Assembly (NCBI RefSeq): GCF_013391085.1
Contig: NZ_CP058334.1
Span: forward strand, 1,488,001-1,552,000
Length of the DNA stretch: 64,000 nt
Source of the DNA: Natronomonas halophila
GTDB taxonomy: Archaea; Halobacteriota; Halobacteria; Halobacteriales; Haloarculaceae
Direction of reading: 5' to 3'
Shown: one piece after another, positions 1-7,649 of the stretch
Layout of the letters: every line of letters starts with the position of its first letter
How positions within the stretch are numbered: position 1 is the stretch's first letter
Notes under the pieces: generated by a model
Told to the model about the DNA's origin: nothing
What the model saw: the letters and a program-made list of their open reading frames with translations, nothing else
Database searches by the model: none
Translations under genes and position numbers: made by a program

Positions 1-649
1 CGTCGCCGCTGCCACCCGGCAGCGGGAGGTTGATATTCGTCCTGCGGGCGTCGGGACCGCCCGTCTCCAGAACCTCACCGGTCCCGGGGAAGAGGCCCCG
101 CTCGTGGATGGACATGTAGAAGACGTCCGAACGGTCGTAGAAGATGTCCTGTGTGCCGTTGCCGTGGTGGACGTCCCAGTCGAAGACCGCGACCCGGTCG
201 ATGCCGTCGCGTTCGAGGGCCTGCTGGCTCGCGACGCCGACGTTGTTGAAGAAGCAAAAGCCCATGGCCTCGTCGTATTCGGCGTGATGGCCCGGCGGCC
301 GGCCGATGGAGAAGGGCGTCTGCCGGCCGTCGGCGCCGTCCAGCGCCTCCTCGACGGCCCAGCACGCGAGGCCCGCGGAGGCGCGGGCGGCCTCCCACGT
401 CGCCTCGACGGCGACGGTGTCGGCGTCCCACGTGCCGCCGCCGTCGGCGCAGAACTCCTCGACCTCGGCGACGTAGTCGGCGTCGTGGACGGCCTCGATA
501 GCCGAGCGGTCCGCGAGGCTGCCCTCCCGGTAGGCGACCCCGTGGCGTTTCGACAGCGCGCGGCGAATCGCCCGCAGTCGGTCCGCTGTCTCGGGGTGGC
601 GGGCGCCGGTATCGTGGTCGAGACAAGCCTCGCGGTAGCCGAACCTCAT
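1..649 (-). CDS. Histone deacetylase family protein (3' end outside window)
   Basis: Class I/II histone-deacetylase fold (the arginase/deacetylase superfamily that includes acetoin-utilisation AcuC). It is a zinc hydrolase that removes acetyl or related acyl groups from lysine or small amines in the cytoplasm. The visible N-terminal 216 residues carry the family signatures: the tandem-histidine motif PGHHAEYDEAMGFCFFNN, and the zinc-binding block VFDWDVHHGNGTQDIFY. The C-terminal part lies before base 1. The start ATG (647-649) overlaps the TGA of the upstream histone gene as ATGA, so the two are translationally coupled. Family assignment is firm; the real substrate (histone, another protein or a polyamine) is unknown. 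Confidence 0.93.
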   Translation of the reverse strand, partial: MRFGYREACLDHDTGARHPETADRLRAIRRALSKRHGVAYREGSLADRSAIEAVHDADYVAEVEEFCADGGGTWDADTVAVEATWEAARASAGLACWAVEEALDGADGRQTPFSIGRPPGHHAEYDEAMGFCFFNNVGVASQQALERDGIDRVAVFDWDVHHGNGTQDIFYDRSDVFYMSIHERGLFPGTGEVLETGGPDARRTNINLPLPGGSGD

Positions 650-1083
650 TCGAAGTACGGTTCGAGTTCGTAGTATGCCTCGATATCTTCGGCTTTGATG
701 GTTCGCCGGTCGGCGTGGCGCGCGAGAATCGCCGCGGCCGCGGCCACGGTGTCCGCGTAGGATTCGAGTTCGCCCGCAAGCGCGATGCGGGCGTCCATCG
801 AAACCCGATAGCGGTCGTCGATATCGAGGCGAGCGATACGGTCGATAGGCGCGACCGGCAGTTCGAGGAGGTCCTTGTCGACGACCGGAGCGTCGAAATC
901 CTCGGCCATCAGGGTCTTACGGCCGTCTTCCGTTGCGCGTTCGGCCCCGTCGGTGGCCAGCTCGGCCCCTCGCTCTTGAATCCGACGAGCGAGTTCTTCG
1001 GCAGCCTCGGCACTAACGCGCAACTGCCCCGCATTCCGACGGATGATCGTGTCCACCGGGGCGAACGGTAACTCGACGCTCAT
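646..1083 (-). CDS. hpyA: Archaeal histone, fused two-fold (doublet) form
   Basis: A 145-residue protein with two consecutive histone folds. The first begins near residue 4 (ELPFAPVDTIIRRN) and the second near residue 73 (ELPVAPIDRIARLD); each ends in a conserved alpha-3 segment (TLMAEDFD and IKAEDIEAY). This head-to-tail doublet is the usual haloarchaeal histone and would behave like a tethered dimer that binds DNA or acts as a regulator. The protein is acidic and has only three lysines. The chosen ATG (1081-1083) starts the conserved MSVELPFAP; a longer in-frame extension to 1161 lacks homology-like sequence. A TATA-like element (minus-strand AAGATTAAGG, near 1107-1116) precedes it. It overlaps the deacetylase-family gene by 4 bp. 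Confidence 0.92.
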   Translation of the reverse strand: MSVELPFAPVDTIIRRNAGQLRVSAEAAEELARRIQERGAELATDGAERATEDGRKTLMAEDFDAPVVDKDLLELPVAPIDRIARLDIDDRYRVSMDARIALAGELESYADTVAAAAAILARHADRRTIKAEDIEAYYELEPYFE

Positions 1084-1278
1084 ACCCAACACCCGGGCCG
1101 AATTCGCCTTAATCTTTGCGAGGCTTCGGCATGCTTGCCGCCTGTTGAACACCGGTCGCACGCCCGACCCGGCAAAACGGGCGTCGATTCGCGCGTGTGT
1201 CGCCGGTCAGGGTGCCTTTTGCCTGTAGTGGGCGCCTAAAAGACCGGGCGGCCCCAAGCCACGACAACGAGGCTTCTC

Positions 1279-2268
1279 ATGCTCGGAATCGAACTCACGC
1301 CGGAACACCCGGTCGACCGCATCGGCAATCTGGGCGCGGCCGCCGAAGCCGCCGGCTTCGACACCGTCTTCGCGTCCTGCCATTACAACAATCGCGACCC
1401 CTTCCTCGCCTTGGACCGGGTTGCCCGCCGCACTGACGACGTCCGGGTCGGTCCCGGCGTCGCCAACCCCTACGAGACCCACCCCGTCACGCTCGCCTCC
1501 CGCGTCGCGACGCTGGACGAGGCCTCCGGGGGCCGGGCCATCTTCGGTATCGGCGCCGGCGACAAGTCCACGCTGAACAACCTCGGATTCGACCACGAGC
1601 GGCCGCTCCGGCGCGTTCTGGAGACGTTCAAGGTCACAAACGACCTCTTCGCGGGCGAGCGCGTCGACCACGACGGCACGTTCGTCGCCCGCGATGCCGG
1701 ACTCAACTACGACGAGGCGGTCGGCGAAATCCCGACCTATGTCGGCGCGCAGGGCCCACACATGATTCGGATGGCCGCCAAACACGCCGACGGCGTCCTC
1801 TTGAACGGTTCCCACCCCCGCGATTTCGAGTGGGCCGCCGAACAGGTCGAGAAGGGTCTCGCCGAGCGACTGGACAGTCGTGGCGACTTCGACTTCGCCG
1901 CCTACGCCTCGGTGTCGGTCGCCGAGGACGCAGAGGCCGCGCGCGCGGCCGCCAGACCGCCCGTCGCCTTCATCGCGGGCGGTGCCGCCCCACCCGTCCT
2001 CGACAGGCACGGCATCGACGGCGAGCGCGCGTCGGCAATCGGCGACCACATCTCCGCCGGCGAGTTCGACGAGGCCTTCGGCGCCGTCACTGAGGAGATG
2101 ATAGACGCCTTCTGTATCGCCGGAACGCCGGAAACGGTCGAGGAGAAAATTCGGGGCGTGCTGGAGTACGCGGACAGTTTCGTCGTCGGGTCGCCGCTGG
2201 GGCCCGACCTCGATGCGGCTATCGAGCTTGCTGGGGCGGCTGTTGGCTCGGCAGCAGACGGCCGATAG
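1279..2268 (+). CDS. mer: F420-dependent 5,10-methylenetetrahydromethanopterin reductase-like protein (LLM class)
   Basis: A 329-residue bacterial-luciferase-like (LLM) TIM-barrel flavin/F420 oxidoreductase closely resembling Mer of methanogens. Recognisable blocks are MLGIELTPEHPVDRIG at the N terminus, the conserved VGPGVANPYETHPV strand-turn (about residues 58-71), FGIGAGDKSTLN (residues 91-102) and PTYVGAQGPHMIRMAAKHADG (about 155-175). In methanogens the enzyme interconverts methylene- and methyl-H4MPT using F420. In a haloarchaeon, which is not methanogenic, a role in pterin/folate-linked C1 metabolism is likely but inferred. A TATA-like GCCTAAAAGA lies near 1238-1247, about 35 nt before the ATG. 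The 3' end overlaps a convergent small gene by 50 bp. Confidence 0.88.
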   Translation: MLGIELTPEHPVDRIGNLGAAAEAAGFDTVFASCHYNNRDPFLALDRVARRTDDVRVGPGVANPYETHPVTLASRVATLDEASGGRAIFGIGAGDKSTLNNLGFDHERPLRRVLETFKVTNDLFAGERVDHDGTFVARDAGLNYDEAVGEIPTYVGAQGPHMIRMAAKHADGVLLNGSHPRDFEWAAEQVEKGLAERLDSRGDFDFAAYASVSVAEDAEAARAAARPPVAFIAGGAAPPVLDRHGIDGERASAIGDHISAGEFDEAFGAVTEEMIDAFCIAGTPETVEEKIRGVLEYADSFVVGSPLGPDLDAAIELAGAAVGSAADGR

Positions 2269-2446
2269 CCGACAGTACGGCGCCGAGCGTCAACACGCCG
2301 AAACCGCCGGCGGAGATGGCGATGAGCACTGCACCGATGGCGATCAGAATCGCCGACAGGGGGTCGGCGGACGCGATCTCGATGAACTGCTCGACGATGC
2401 CAACCGTGTTCTCCCGGAGGCCGTCCTGAATCTCGACTTCTACCAT
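2219..2446 (-). CDS. Small haloarchaeal membrane protein
   Basis: A 75-residue protein: an acidic N-terminal amphipathic segment (about residues 1-28), then two hydrophobic stretches separated by a Gly-rich turn (SAILIAIGAVLIAISAGGFG then VLTLGAVLSAIGRLLP) and a short Gln/Pro tail. It has no catalytic motif and I do not recognise a named family. It is convergent with the Mer-like gene and overlaps its last 50 bp, so part of its C terminus is constrained by another reading frame. The hydrophobic pattern argues for a real gene. Confidence 0.6.
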   Translation of the reverse strand: MVEVEIQDGLRENTVGIVEQFIEIASADPLSAILIAIGAVLIAISAGGFGVLTLGAVLSAIGRLLPSQQPPQQAR

Positions 2447-2603
2447 ACACGATTCTTCGAGGCCTCCTACTTGTGTGTGTCCGTCTGTCGCGGGCCTTAT
2501 ACGGGCGGTTGTCGTCCTTTATCTATAATCGCCGTTCGAATGCGGATTACCGATAAATCGTTATAACCGCCCGTATTAAGCCGACGCGCCCCCACTATTG
2601 CCC

Positions 2604-2909
2604 ATGCGCGACCGCTCGCTCGACGAGTTCGCCAGCGGGGCCGAAACGGCGGCCGACGAGCGCGAGGACGACCCGGAAGCCGATGAATCGGCAGTCGACG
2701 ACGAAACCGATTCCGACGGCGACGCCGAGACCGAGCCGGATACTGCCGAAGGCTCGCCGACGGCGGGCGTCGAACCCGCGCTGTCGACCTACGACTGGAC
2801 GCCCGGCGGCGCCGACTGCGGCCGCTGTGGCGAGACCGTCGAGAAACGCTGGCGGGACGGCGACGGGACCGGCGAGGCGCTGGTCTGTGCCGAATGCAAG
2901 GAGTGGTGA
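2604..2909 (+). CDS. Small acidic zinc-ribbon protein (DUF7573-like)
   Basis: A 101-residue protein starting MRDRSLDEFASG, followed by a long Asp/Glu-rich disordered stretch (about residues 15-50). It ends in a compact C-terminal zinc ribbon with two CxxC pairs, CGRCGE and CAECKEW. The order 'RSLDEF, acidic linker, TY.W.P.G..C..C, C..CK.W' matches a conserved haloarchaeal small-protein family. The ATG at 2604 is preferred over an in-frame TTG at 2598. The function is unknown; such zinc ribbons usually bind nucleic acid or protein. It sits upstream of the first cold-shock gene but has its own spacing. Confidence 0.75.
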   Translation: MRDRSLDEFASGAETAADEREDDPEADESAVDDETDSDGDAETEPDTAEGSPTAGVEPALSTYDWTPGGADCGRCGETVEKRWRDGDGTGEALVCAECKEW

Positions 2910-2929
2910 CGCGTCAGTCGCGGTCGGAA

Positions 2930-2944
2930 GCCTTTTATGTATAA
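2930..2944 (+). promoter_or_regulatory. TATA-type promoter of the first cold-shock gene
   Basis: AT-rich CCTTTTATGTATAAC in a GC-rich background, centred about 27 nt upstream of the ATG at 2965. This is the spacing expected for a leaderless haloarchaeal transcript. Confidence 0.6.
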
Positions 2945-2964
2945 CTCGTCTCTCCAGATTCGCA

Positions 2965-3159
2965 ATGGCAACCGGTACTGTTGATTTCTTCAACGACACA
3001 GGCGGCTACGGATTTATCGAGACTGAGGACGCGGACGAGGACGTTTTCTTCCACATGGAGGACGTTGGCGGTCCGGATCTCGAAGAAGGACAGGAAGTCG
3101 AGTTCGACATCGAAGAGGCCGAGAAGGGCCCGCGCGCGACGAACGTCACGCGCCTTTAA
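2965..3159 (+). CDS. cspA1: Cold-shock domain protein, copy 1
   Basis: A 64-residue single cold-shock domain (OB fold). RNP1-like GYGFIETE (residues 14-21) and RNP2-like DVFFHMEDV (residues 27-35) are intact. It binds single-stranded RNA/DNA and probably acts as an RNA chaperone. The protein is identical to the one encoded at 3369-3563. The first 107 nt are also identical to that copy; the middle differs only at third codon positions; the 3' end and the following bases are nearly identical again. The ATG is placed at the conserved MATGTVDFFN, about 27 nt from a TATA box. An oligo-T run (TATTTTTAC, near 3207-3215) lies downstream and may end its transcript. Confidence 0.95.
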   Translation: MATGTVDFFNDTGGYGFIETEDADEDVFFHMEDVGGPDLEEGQEVEFDIEEAEKGPRATNVTRL

Positions 3160-3368
3160 TCCAGGTCACACTCGCCTCACGGCGACCGAACTATCCTAAT
3201 TTCACGTATTTTTACACGACGTAGCGGCAGCGCTCGTCGTGTCCGTCGAATCCCGACCCTTGCGTTCTGCAGCCCGAAATCGTGGGATGCTGTCTCTCGA
3301 TGCGGACATATCATGACAACGATACCCTCGGAACCCTTATCCGTACACACCACGTCAACCTAATTGCA

Positions 3369-3563
3369 ATGGCAACCGGTACTGTTGATTTCTTCAACGA
3401 CACAGGCGGCTACGGATTTATCGAGACTGAGGACGCGGACGAGGACGTTTTCTTCCACATGGAGGACGTTGGCGGCCCCGACCTCGAGGAAGGCCAAGAG
3501 GTCGAATTCGATATCGAAGAGGCTGAGAAAGGCCCGCGCGCGACGAACGTCACGCGCCTTTAA
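3369..3563 (+). CDS. cspA2: Cold-shock domain protein, copy 2
   Basis: A 64-residue cold-shock domain, identical in amino-acid sequence to the gene 404 bp upstream. RNP1-like GYGFIETE and RNP2-like DVFFHMEDV are present. Its promoter region differs from copy 1: the TATA-like ACCCTTATCC lies near 3333-3342, about 30 nt from the ATG. The two genes may therefore be expressed under different conditions while making the same protein. The ORF can be read further upstream, but only MATGTVDFFN onward matches the family, so the start at 3369 is preferred. Confidence 0.95.
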   Translation: MATGTVDFFNDTGGYGFIETEDADEDVFFHMEDVGGPDLEEGQEVEFDIEEAEKGPRATNVTRL

Positions 3564-3680
3564 ATCCAGGTCACACTCGCCCCACGGCGACTGAAACTTA
3601 CACTTCTTTCGACGAACTACGCCCGATAGCGGTGGCGCCGTGTAACGGGACCCGATAGCAAGCGACGGAGACAGTGTATC

Positions 3681-4010
3681 TCAGGCGTAGAGGATTTTAC
3701 CGTCGAGGTCTCGGTCGGCATTATCGTCTAATGTCGCGTCGATTCGACGGACGAGCTCCCCGATATCTTTCCCGTGCTGCGAGACGAAAATCACCCCACA
3801 GTGTTCGATTCCGGCGCTGTCGAGCAGCGACAGGAAGTCGTCGTCGAAGGTCAGAATCGTCCATCCGCGCTCGGCCGCATATTCGAGATGTTCCCTGTCG
3901 GTGTCGCCAAGGGTCTCCTCCTCTCGGGCAGAGGTCATGTCCCATCCACGCCGTCGCAAACCCTCGACGACCGGCATCCAGACGTTCTCGTCAGCATAAA
4001 CCGTCCTCAT
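3681..4010 (-). CDS. DUF5615 PIN-like protein, probable toxin
   Basis: A 109-residue protein of the DUF5615 (Mut7-C/PIN-like) family, a small Mg-dependent RNase fold. It begins MRTVYADENV, the usual first acidic site (YADENV), and has further acidic residues in TFDDDFLSLLD (about residues 53-64) and GVIFV (72-76). The ATG (4008-4010) overlaps the end of the DUF433 gene by 4 bp. DUF433-DUF5615 pairs are a recurrent toxin-antitoxin-like module, so RNase toxin activity is inferred from family and context. It lies next to the restriction genes and may be part of the same defence island. Confidence 0.82.
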   Translation of the reverse strand: MRTVYADENVWMPVVEGLRRRGWDMTSAREEETLGDTDREHLEYAAERGWTILTFDDDFLSLLDSAGIEHCGVIFVSQHGKDIGELVRRIDATLDDNADRDLDGKILYA

Positions 4011-4252
4011 GCAGGCGGTTCAGCGGTGCCGACATCGTCGTCACCCTCGCGGAACTCCTCGATATGGGCATAGTAGTACGCCAGCGCCGTATGAACGTCC
4101 TCCAGCGTCAGCGCCGGGTATAACTCGATGATTTCGTCCGGCGAGTAGCCGCTGTGCTCGTAGGCACTCGCAACGTTCTCGACCCGGATGCCCGTTCCCT
4201 TGATGGTAGGGGCGCCATCGCTGTGCTCGGGGTCGCGGACGATCTCGGTCAT
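4007..4252 (-). CDS. DUF433 antitoxin-like protein
   Basis: An 81-residue DUF433 protein (VapB-type antitoxin-like winged/helical DNA-binding fold). Diagnostic sequence is GAPTIKGTGIRVENV (about residues 13-27) and YSPDEIIELYPALTLEDVHTALAYYYAH, the helix-turn-helix-like core. It precedes and overlaps the DUF5615 gene by 4 bp (ATGA), the usual antitoxin-first arrangement. It probably neutralises the PIN-like partner and represses the pair's own promoter; that is inference from the family. Confidence 0.85.
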   Translation of the reverse strand: MTEIVRDPEHSDGAPTIKGTGIRVENVASAYEHSGYSPDEIIELYPALTLEDVHTALAYYYAHIEEFREGDDDVGTAEPPA

Positions 4253-4316
4253 ACTACTCGCTTGGTCGGCTTCCCGTTTAAATCACAGGTGGGGCAGTAG
4301 ACCAGCGTCTAAAATA

Positions 4317-5660
4317 TCACAACACACCCTCAAGCACGTCCTGAAGCCGTGCTTCGACCTCGGAGGCTTGCAGGATTCGAATCGAGCGTTGTTCGTCCAG
4401 CGAAGCAGTCTCCTTCCCGTCGATGTCCTGCACGACGAGAAGCCCGTTCCAGCCGGAGCCGAAATATTCGGAACTCTCCTCGAAGACGAACTCCTCATCT
4501 TGTCGGAGAAAGGCGAGGTATTCGAGCGTTTCCTTGATCCCCGTCCGAATCGTCTCCGGGCGGGTCGAATTTTTCACTTCGGTGATGAGGTACTCCCGTC
4601 GGTCCGTGCTGTTGATTTCGAGGACGATGACATCGGGACGACCAGTTACATGGCGGAATTCCTGATCCCTGAAATACGACGAGAGTACTTCATGCGTTTC
4701 GCGCTGGACCATCTCCGTTCGCGAGAGTTCATCGCGCGGCTTGCCGAGTTCCTCGGAACGGAACGACAAGCCATGGTCTTTGCCGGAGTTATCGTGGTAC
4801 AGGACGATTTCGGTATCGTCGTCAACCATCCGGGCGACTTCCTGCGAGTCGGTGGCGATGGTCGACAGGGTGAACGACTCCTGTGTGAGCGATTCGATGG
4901 CCGAGACGTACTGAAAGAGGACGTACAACTCCAACAGCGTCTCGTCATCGTCCGGCGTAATCGCTGTCTTCTCGAGTAGGTCCGCTATCGCGTCCGGGTC
5001 CGCATCGAGTGCCTCGTGATACGACCGGAGGAGGCCAGCAGCCTCGGTGTAAACGAGGCTTCGGGATTCTTCCGCGCGTTCGAGCATCCGTTCTGTCGGT
5101 TCGTAGCTCTCGGGGTCGCGAATGCGCTTGACGTGGACGTTCCGCTCGAAGACCCGCTGCATCGTCTCAACGAGTTCGAGGTTCTCCTTCCAGCGGTCGG
5201 TGACCCACTCGTAGTCGGCCCGGAGATACCGTTCACAATCCTCCAGCGTTCGGTAGATGACAGCGAGCAATCGCTTGAGGACGATATTCTCGGCGATATC
5301 GTAGTTTTCCGAACGGTTGTCGCAGACGAACAGCGAGCGGTCCTTCGGGTTCGTCGAGTATCGCTTTCGGACCGTCGCCGACCAGCTAATCCGGCCGCTG
5401 ACGTGGCCACGCGAGGTCTCGCGGACGCTTTCGGTCTGGGTTTTGACGCTCCGGAGTCGCTGTGGGAGCGATTCGACGAAATCGACGACTTCCGGCTTGA
5501 GGATGAAATGGAGGCGAACCAGTGCCTCGTAATCGTCGAACCGTTCGTCCAGCCCCGCCGGCTTCAGTTCGCTCGCGATGTGCTGTTCGGGGAACGTCCC
5601 ATGCATCACGTAGGTCAGGATATCCTCCGAAAGCCCGGCGACGAGTTCGTCCCTATTCAT
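4317..5660 (-). CDS. McrC-like protein with PD-(D/E)XK nuclease (DUF2357 type)
   Basis: A 447-residue protein. Residues about 88-145 (GRISWSATVRKRY, then ENYDIAENIVLKRLLAVIYR) resemble the DUF2357 / McrC-associated helical region. The C terminus carries a PD-(D/E)XK nuclease core: D343 in GRPDVIVLEI, then E361 and K363 in LITEVKNS. It probably supplies the cutting activity for the adjacent McrB-type AAA+ GTPase, forming a modification-dependent (type IV) restriction enzyme. The start at 5660 (MNRDELVAG) gives an 8-bp overlap with the upstream gene; the ORF extends to 5765, but that part lies inside mcrB. Family assignment is good, substrate unknown. Confidence 0.75.
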   Translation of the reverse strand: MNRDELVAGLSEDILTYVMHGTFPEQHIASELKPAGLDERFDDYEALVRLHFILKPEVVDFVESLPQRLRSVKTQTESVRETSRGHVSGRISWSATVRKRYSTNPKDRSLFVCDNRSENYDIAENIVLKRLLAVIYRTLEDCERYLRADYEWVTDRWKENLELVETMQRVFERNVHVKRIRDPESYEPTERMLERAEESRSLVYTEAAGLLRSYHEALDADPDAIADLLEKTAITPDDDETLLELYVLFQYVSAIESLTQESFTLSTIATDSQEVARMVDDDTEIVLYHDNSGKDHGLSFRSEELGKPRDELSRTEMVQRETHEVLSSYFRDQEFRHVTGRPDVIVLEINSTDRREYLITEVKNSTRPETIRTGIKETLEYLAFLRQDEEFVFEESSEYFGSGWNGLLVVQDIDGKETASLDEQRSIRILQASEVEARLQDVLEGVL

Positions 5661-7221
5661 GGATTCGAACGCCGAGGACATCGTCCGCGAGCCGACCGAG
5701 ACGCTCTCTATCGACCGCGTCCGAGTTCGCGATACGTGAGACGATATCTCTACGGTTCGGAACACCCTCCAACTGCGGGAAGACGTAGTTCGAGACGGCC
5801 TGTGTCAGCGCAATCCGTCGGTCAACGTCGTGTGCAGTCACGTGCGCGAGAATGTCTTTGATGATAGCGGGACCGATTTTGCGTCCGTCGTCGAAGGCGT
5901 TGACGGCAAACCAAAGGTCACCGACCTCCCGGAGCGTCTCTTCCGAGGGGTCGAGATTCCACGCCTCGGCGTACGACCGAACCAACGCGACCTGTTCATC
6001 GGTAGCTTCTGGGATATCCGGTGCCGCGACGTGGACGAACGCGAAACGCCGCATGAACGCGTAGGACAACTCGTAGAGGGAGGTTTTGTCGTAGCTGTTC
6101 ATCGTCGCCAGAATCCGCCACGACGAAGGGACGACGTACTGGTGTTTCTGCAGAGGGCCATCGAACTTCGAGGCCGGCAGGATTTCTATTTCCTCACCAC
6201 CGCGTTTGTAGGGAAGTTGAACTGGCTGGCCGGAAAGCAGCGTGAACAACTGGCCGAACGACTTGTCGATATCGGCCCGGTTGATTTCGTCGATAACGAG
6301 CAGTTCGTTCCGCTGGGTGTCCCTGTGTTTGAACCGCCGGAGGACCTGCCCCGGTTCGAACGAGAGGTTCTCGCCGTCCGATTCCTCGGGCATGTAGCCG
6401 CCGACGGTCTCGAACGTCGACCAGTCGGCCGTCGCCGTCGTAATCTGGTAGCCGGTGTAGGTATCCGGGTTCGTGCCGGTCAAGTACTCACAAAGTAATC
6501 GAGCGATTTCCGTTTTACCGGTGCCCGGCGGTCCGGTAAAGACGATGTGTTTGCCCGCGTTCAGCGCCGAGTTGACCTGTTCGAGGATTTCACGGCCCTG
6601 TTCGCCGGGGAAGTAGAGCCCTTCGAGGACGGATTCCGGCACGTCGACGTCTGGAGTTCGGGTCAAGTCTGCGGGTTCGTCCTCGGACTCGTCGAAGTCG
6701 TCGAGCGTGGGCATTTCATCCGGCTCGGTACCGTAAACGAAGTTCTCGACGGAACCATAGCGGCCTCGAATCCCGCCCAGACCCAACTCGTTCAGTGTGG
6801 AGAATCCCATCACGTAGGAGATATCGTGACCCGCGAGGTCGTGAACCTCTTCGGAGTCGATGTCCGTCTCGACCGGTGCTTCGAGATAGATGATACAGAC
6901 CCACGGAGAACCTTCCTCGTGGTTGGGCCAGAGTTCCTCTCCGAGCGATTCGTTCCGCTCGGTTCCGAGCACCCGTGCACCGTACTCGTAGCTCCCGTCC
7001 CGATAGAAGAGCAGGAAGTCTCCCTCTTCGATTTTGTTCCAGCTACCCGAAACGCTGTCCTTGGTACCCCAGACCCGAACGGGGTCGCCCTCCGGATAGC
7101 TGTCGGAGTGGTCGGCTACGAAATCCTCGTCGACGCCTTCGAGAACAGTCCGCTGGAAGTTCTCCTGCGCCGCATCGTTGCCGTAGGGAGCGAGAAAGAC
7201 CTTCGGCCCGTCGTATGCCAT
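5653..7221 (-). CDS. mcrB: McrB-like AAA+ GTPase with N-terminal EVE/PUA-like domain
   Basis: A 522-residue protein. Residues 5-120 look like an EVE/PUA-superfamily reader (VFLAPYGN, RVWGTKDSVSGSWNKI, EGDFLLFYRDG), a fold used to bind modified bases. After an acidic linker (165-195) comes a McrB-type AAA+ motor: Walker A GPPGTGKTE (230-238), Walker B LLVIDEINRAD (307-317), the McrB signature position MNSYDKTSL (374-382) and the arginine finger in FMRRFAF. It is likely the translocating/recognition subunit of a type IV restriction system with the downstream nuclease. The start at MAYDGPKVF (7221) is chosen because the reader domain begins there. Confidence 0.85.
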   Translation of the reverse strand: MAYDGPKVFLAPYGNDAAQENFQRTVLEGVDEDFVADHSDSYPEGDPVRVWGTKDSVSGSWNKIEEGDFLLFYRDGSYEYGARVLGTERNESLGEELWPNHEEGSPWVCIIYLEAPVETDIDSEEVHDLAGHDISYVMGFSTLNELGLGGIRGRYGSVENFVYGTEPDEMPTLDDFDESEDEPADLTRTPDVDVPESVLEGLYFPGEQGREILEQVNSALNAGKHIVFTGPPGTGKTEIARLLCEYLTGTNPDTYTGYQITTATADWSTFETVGGYMPEESDGENLSFEPGQVLRRFKHRDTQRNELLVIDEINRADIDKSFGQLFTLLSGQPVQLPYKRGGEEIEILPASKFDGPLQKHQYVVPSSWRILATMNSYDKTSLYELSYAFMRRFAFVHVAAPDIPEATDEQVALVRSYAEAWNLDPSEETLREVGDLWFAVNAFDDGRKIGPAIIKDILAHVTAHDVDRRIALTQAVSNYVFPQLEGVPNRRDIVSRIANSDAVDRERLGRLADDVLGVRIHE

Positions 7222-7305
7222 CGTTCGTCTGTGTCGGGTCGTCGAAATAAATCTAGGTGCCCGACGGCGACCGTTTATCAGACAGGCCGCGGCCAACTCG
7301 CAGCA

Positions 7306-7536
7306 ATGTTGGCTCGAAAACATCCCGAAGCTCGCTGTCCACGGTGTGCGTCGATACTCTGGTATAGCCTGAAGCGTGAGGGATGTGGCTGGAAAGTCCA
7401 GTACTGCTGTTCACCGCCGGAGGGCTGTGGACGGGAGTTCTCGGTTGGGCGAATCAATCAGGAATCGGTTTCCGACGAAGATGAAGCATACCAGCGCGCT
7501 GAAAGACTCGGAAGAAGGCTCTACAGTCCGGACTAG
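7306..7536 (+). CDS. Small cysteine-rich zinc-finger protein
   Basis: A 76-residue protein divergent from mcrB, with an 84-bp intergenic region between their starts. It has CPRC (residues 11-14) and a downstream cluster CGWKVQYCCSPPEGCGREF (about residues 27-45), consistent with one zinc ribbon, then an acidic/basic helical tail. I do not recognise a named family. Its position suggests a regulator or accessory factor of the restriction locus, but it may be unrelated. Confidence 0.62.
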   Translation: MLARKHPEARCPRCASILWYSLKREGCGWKVQYCCSPPEGCGREFSVGRINQESVSDEDEAYQRAERLGRRLYSPD

Positions 7537-7649
7537 CCTGCCGTTCCCCATAGCCCTTAGGTCCCTCCGCCCCTTGCGATAGGTAATGTCAGCCCTGTAC
7601 CGACCACAAAACGTATGCGATGCTCTGCCGCGTTTCCGATAAGCCCTCC

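Larger units (their letters stand above)
2965..3596. repeat. Direct duplication of the cold-shock gene with mosaic identity
   Basis: Units 2965-about 3187 and 3369-about 3592. Bases 2965-3071 match 3369-3475 exactly. The next about 60 bp carry 11 differences, all at third codon positions. From about 3132 (about 3536 in copy 2) through the stop codon and some 30 bp of 3' flank, the copies are again nearly identical. The upstream flanks are unrelated except for a few bases. Confidence 0.9.

Noticed and set aside
2598-2603. TTG start for the small zinc-ribbon protein
   Set aside because: The family begins at MRDRSLDEF, encoded from the ATG two codons downstream.
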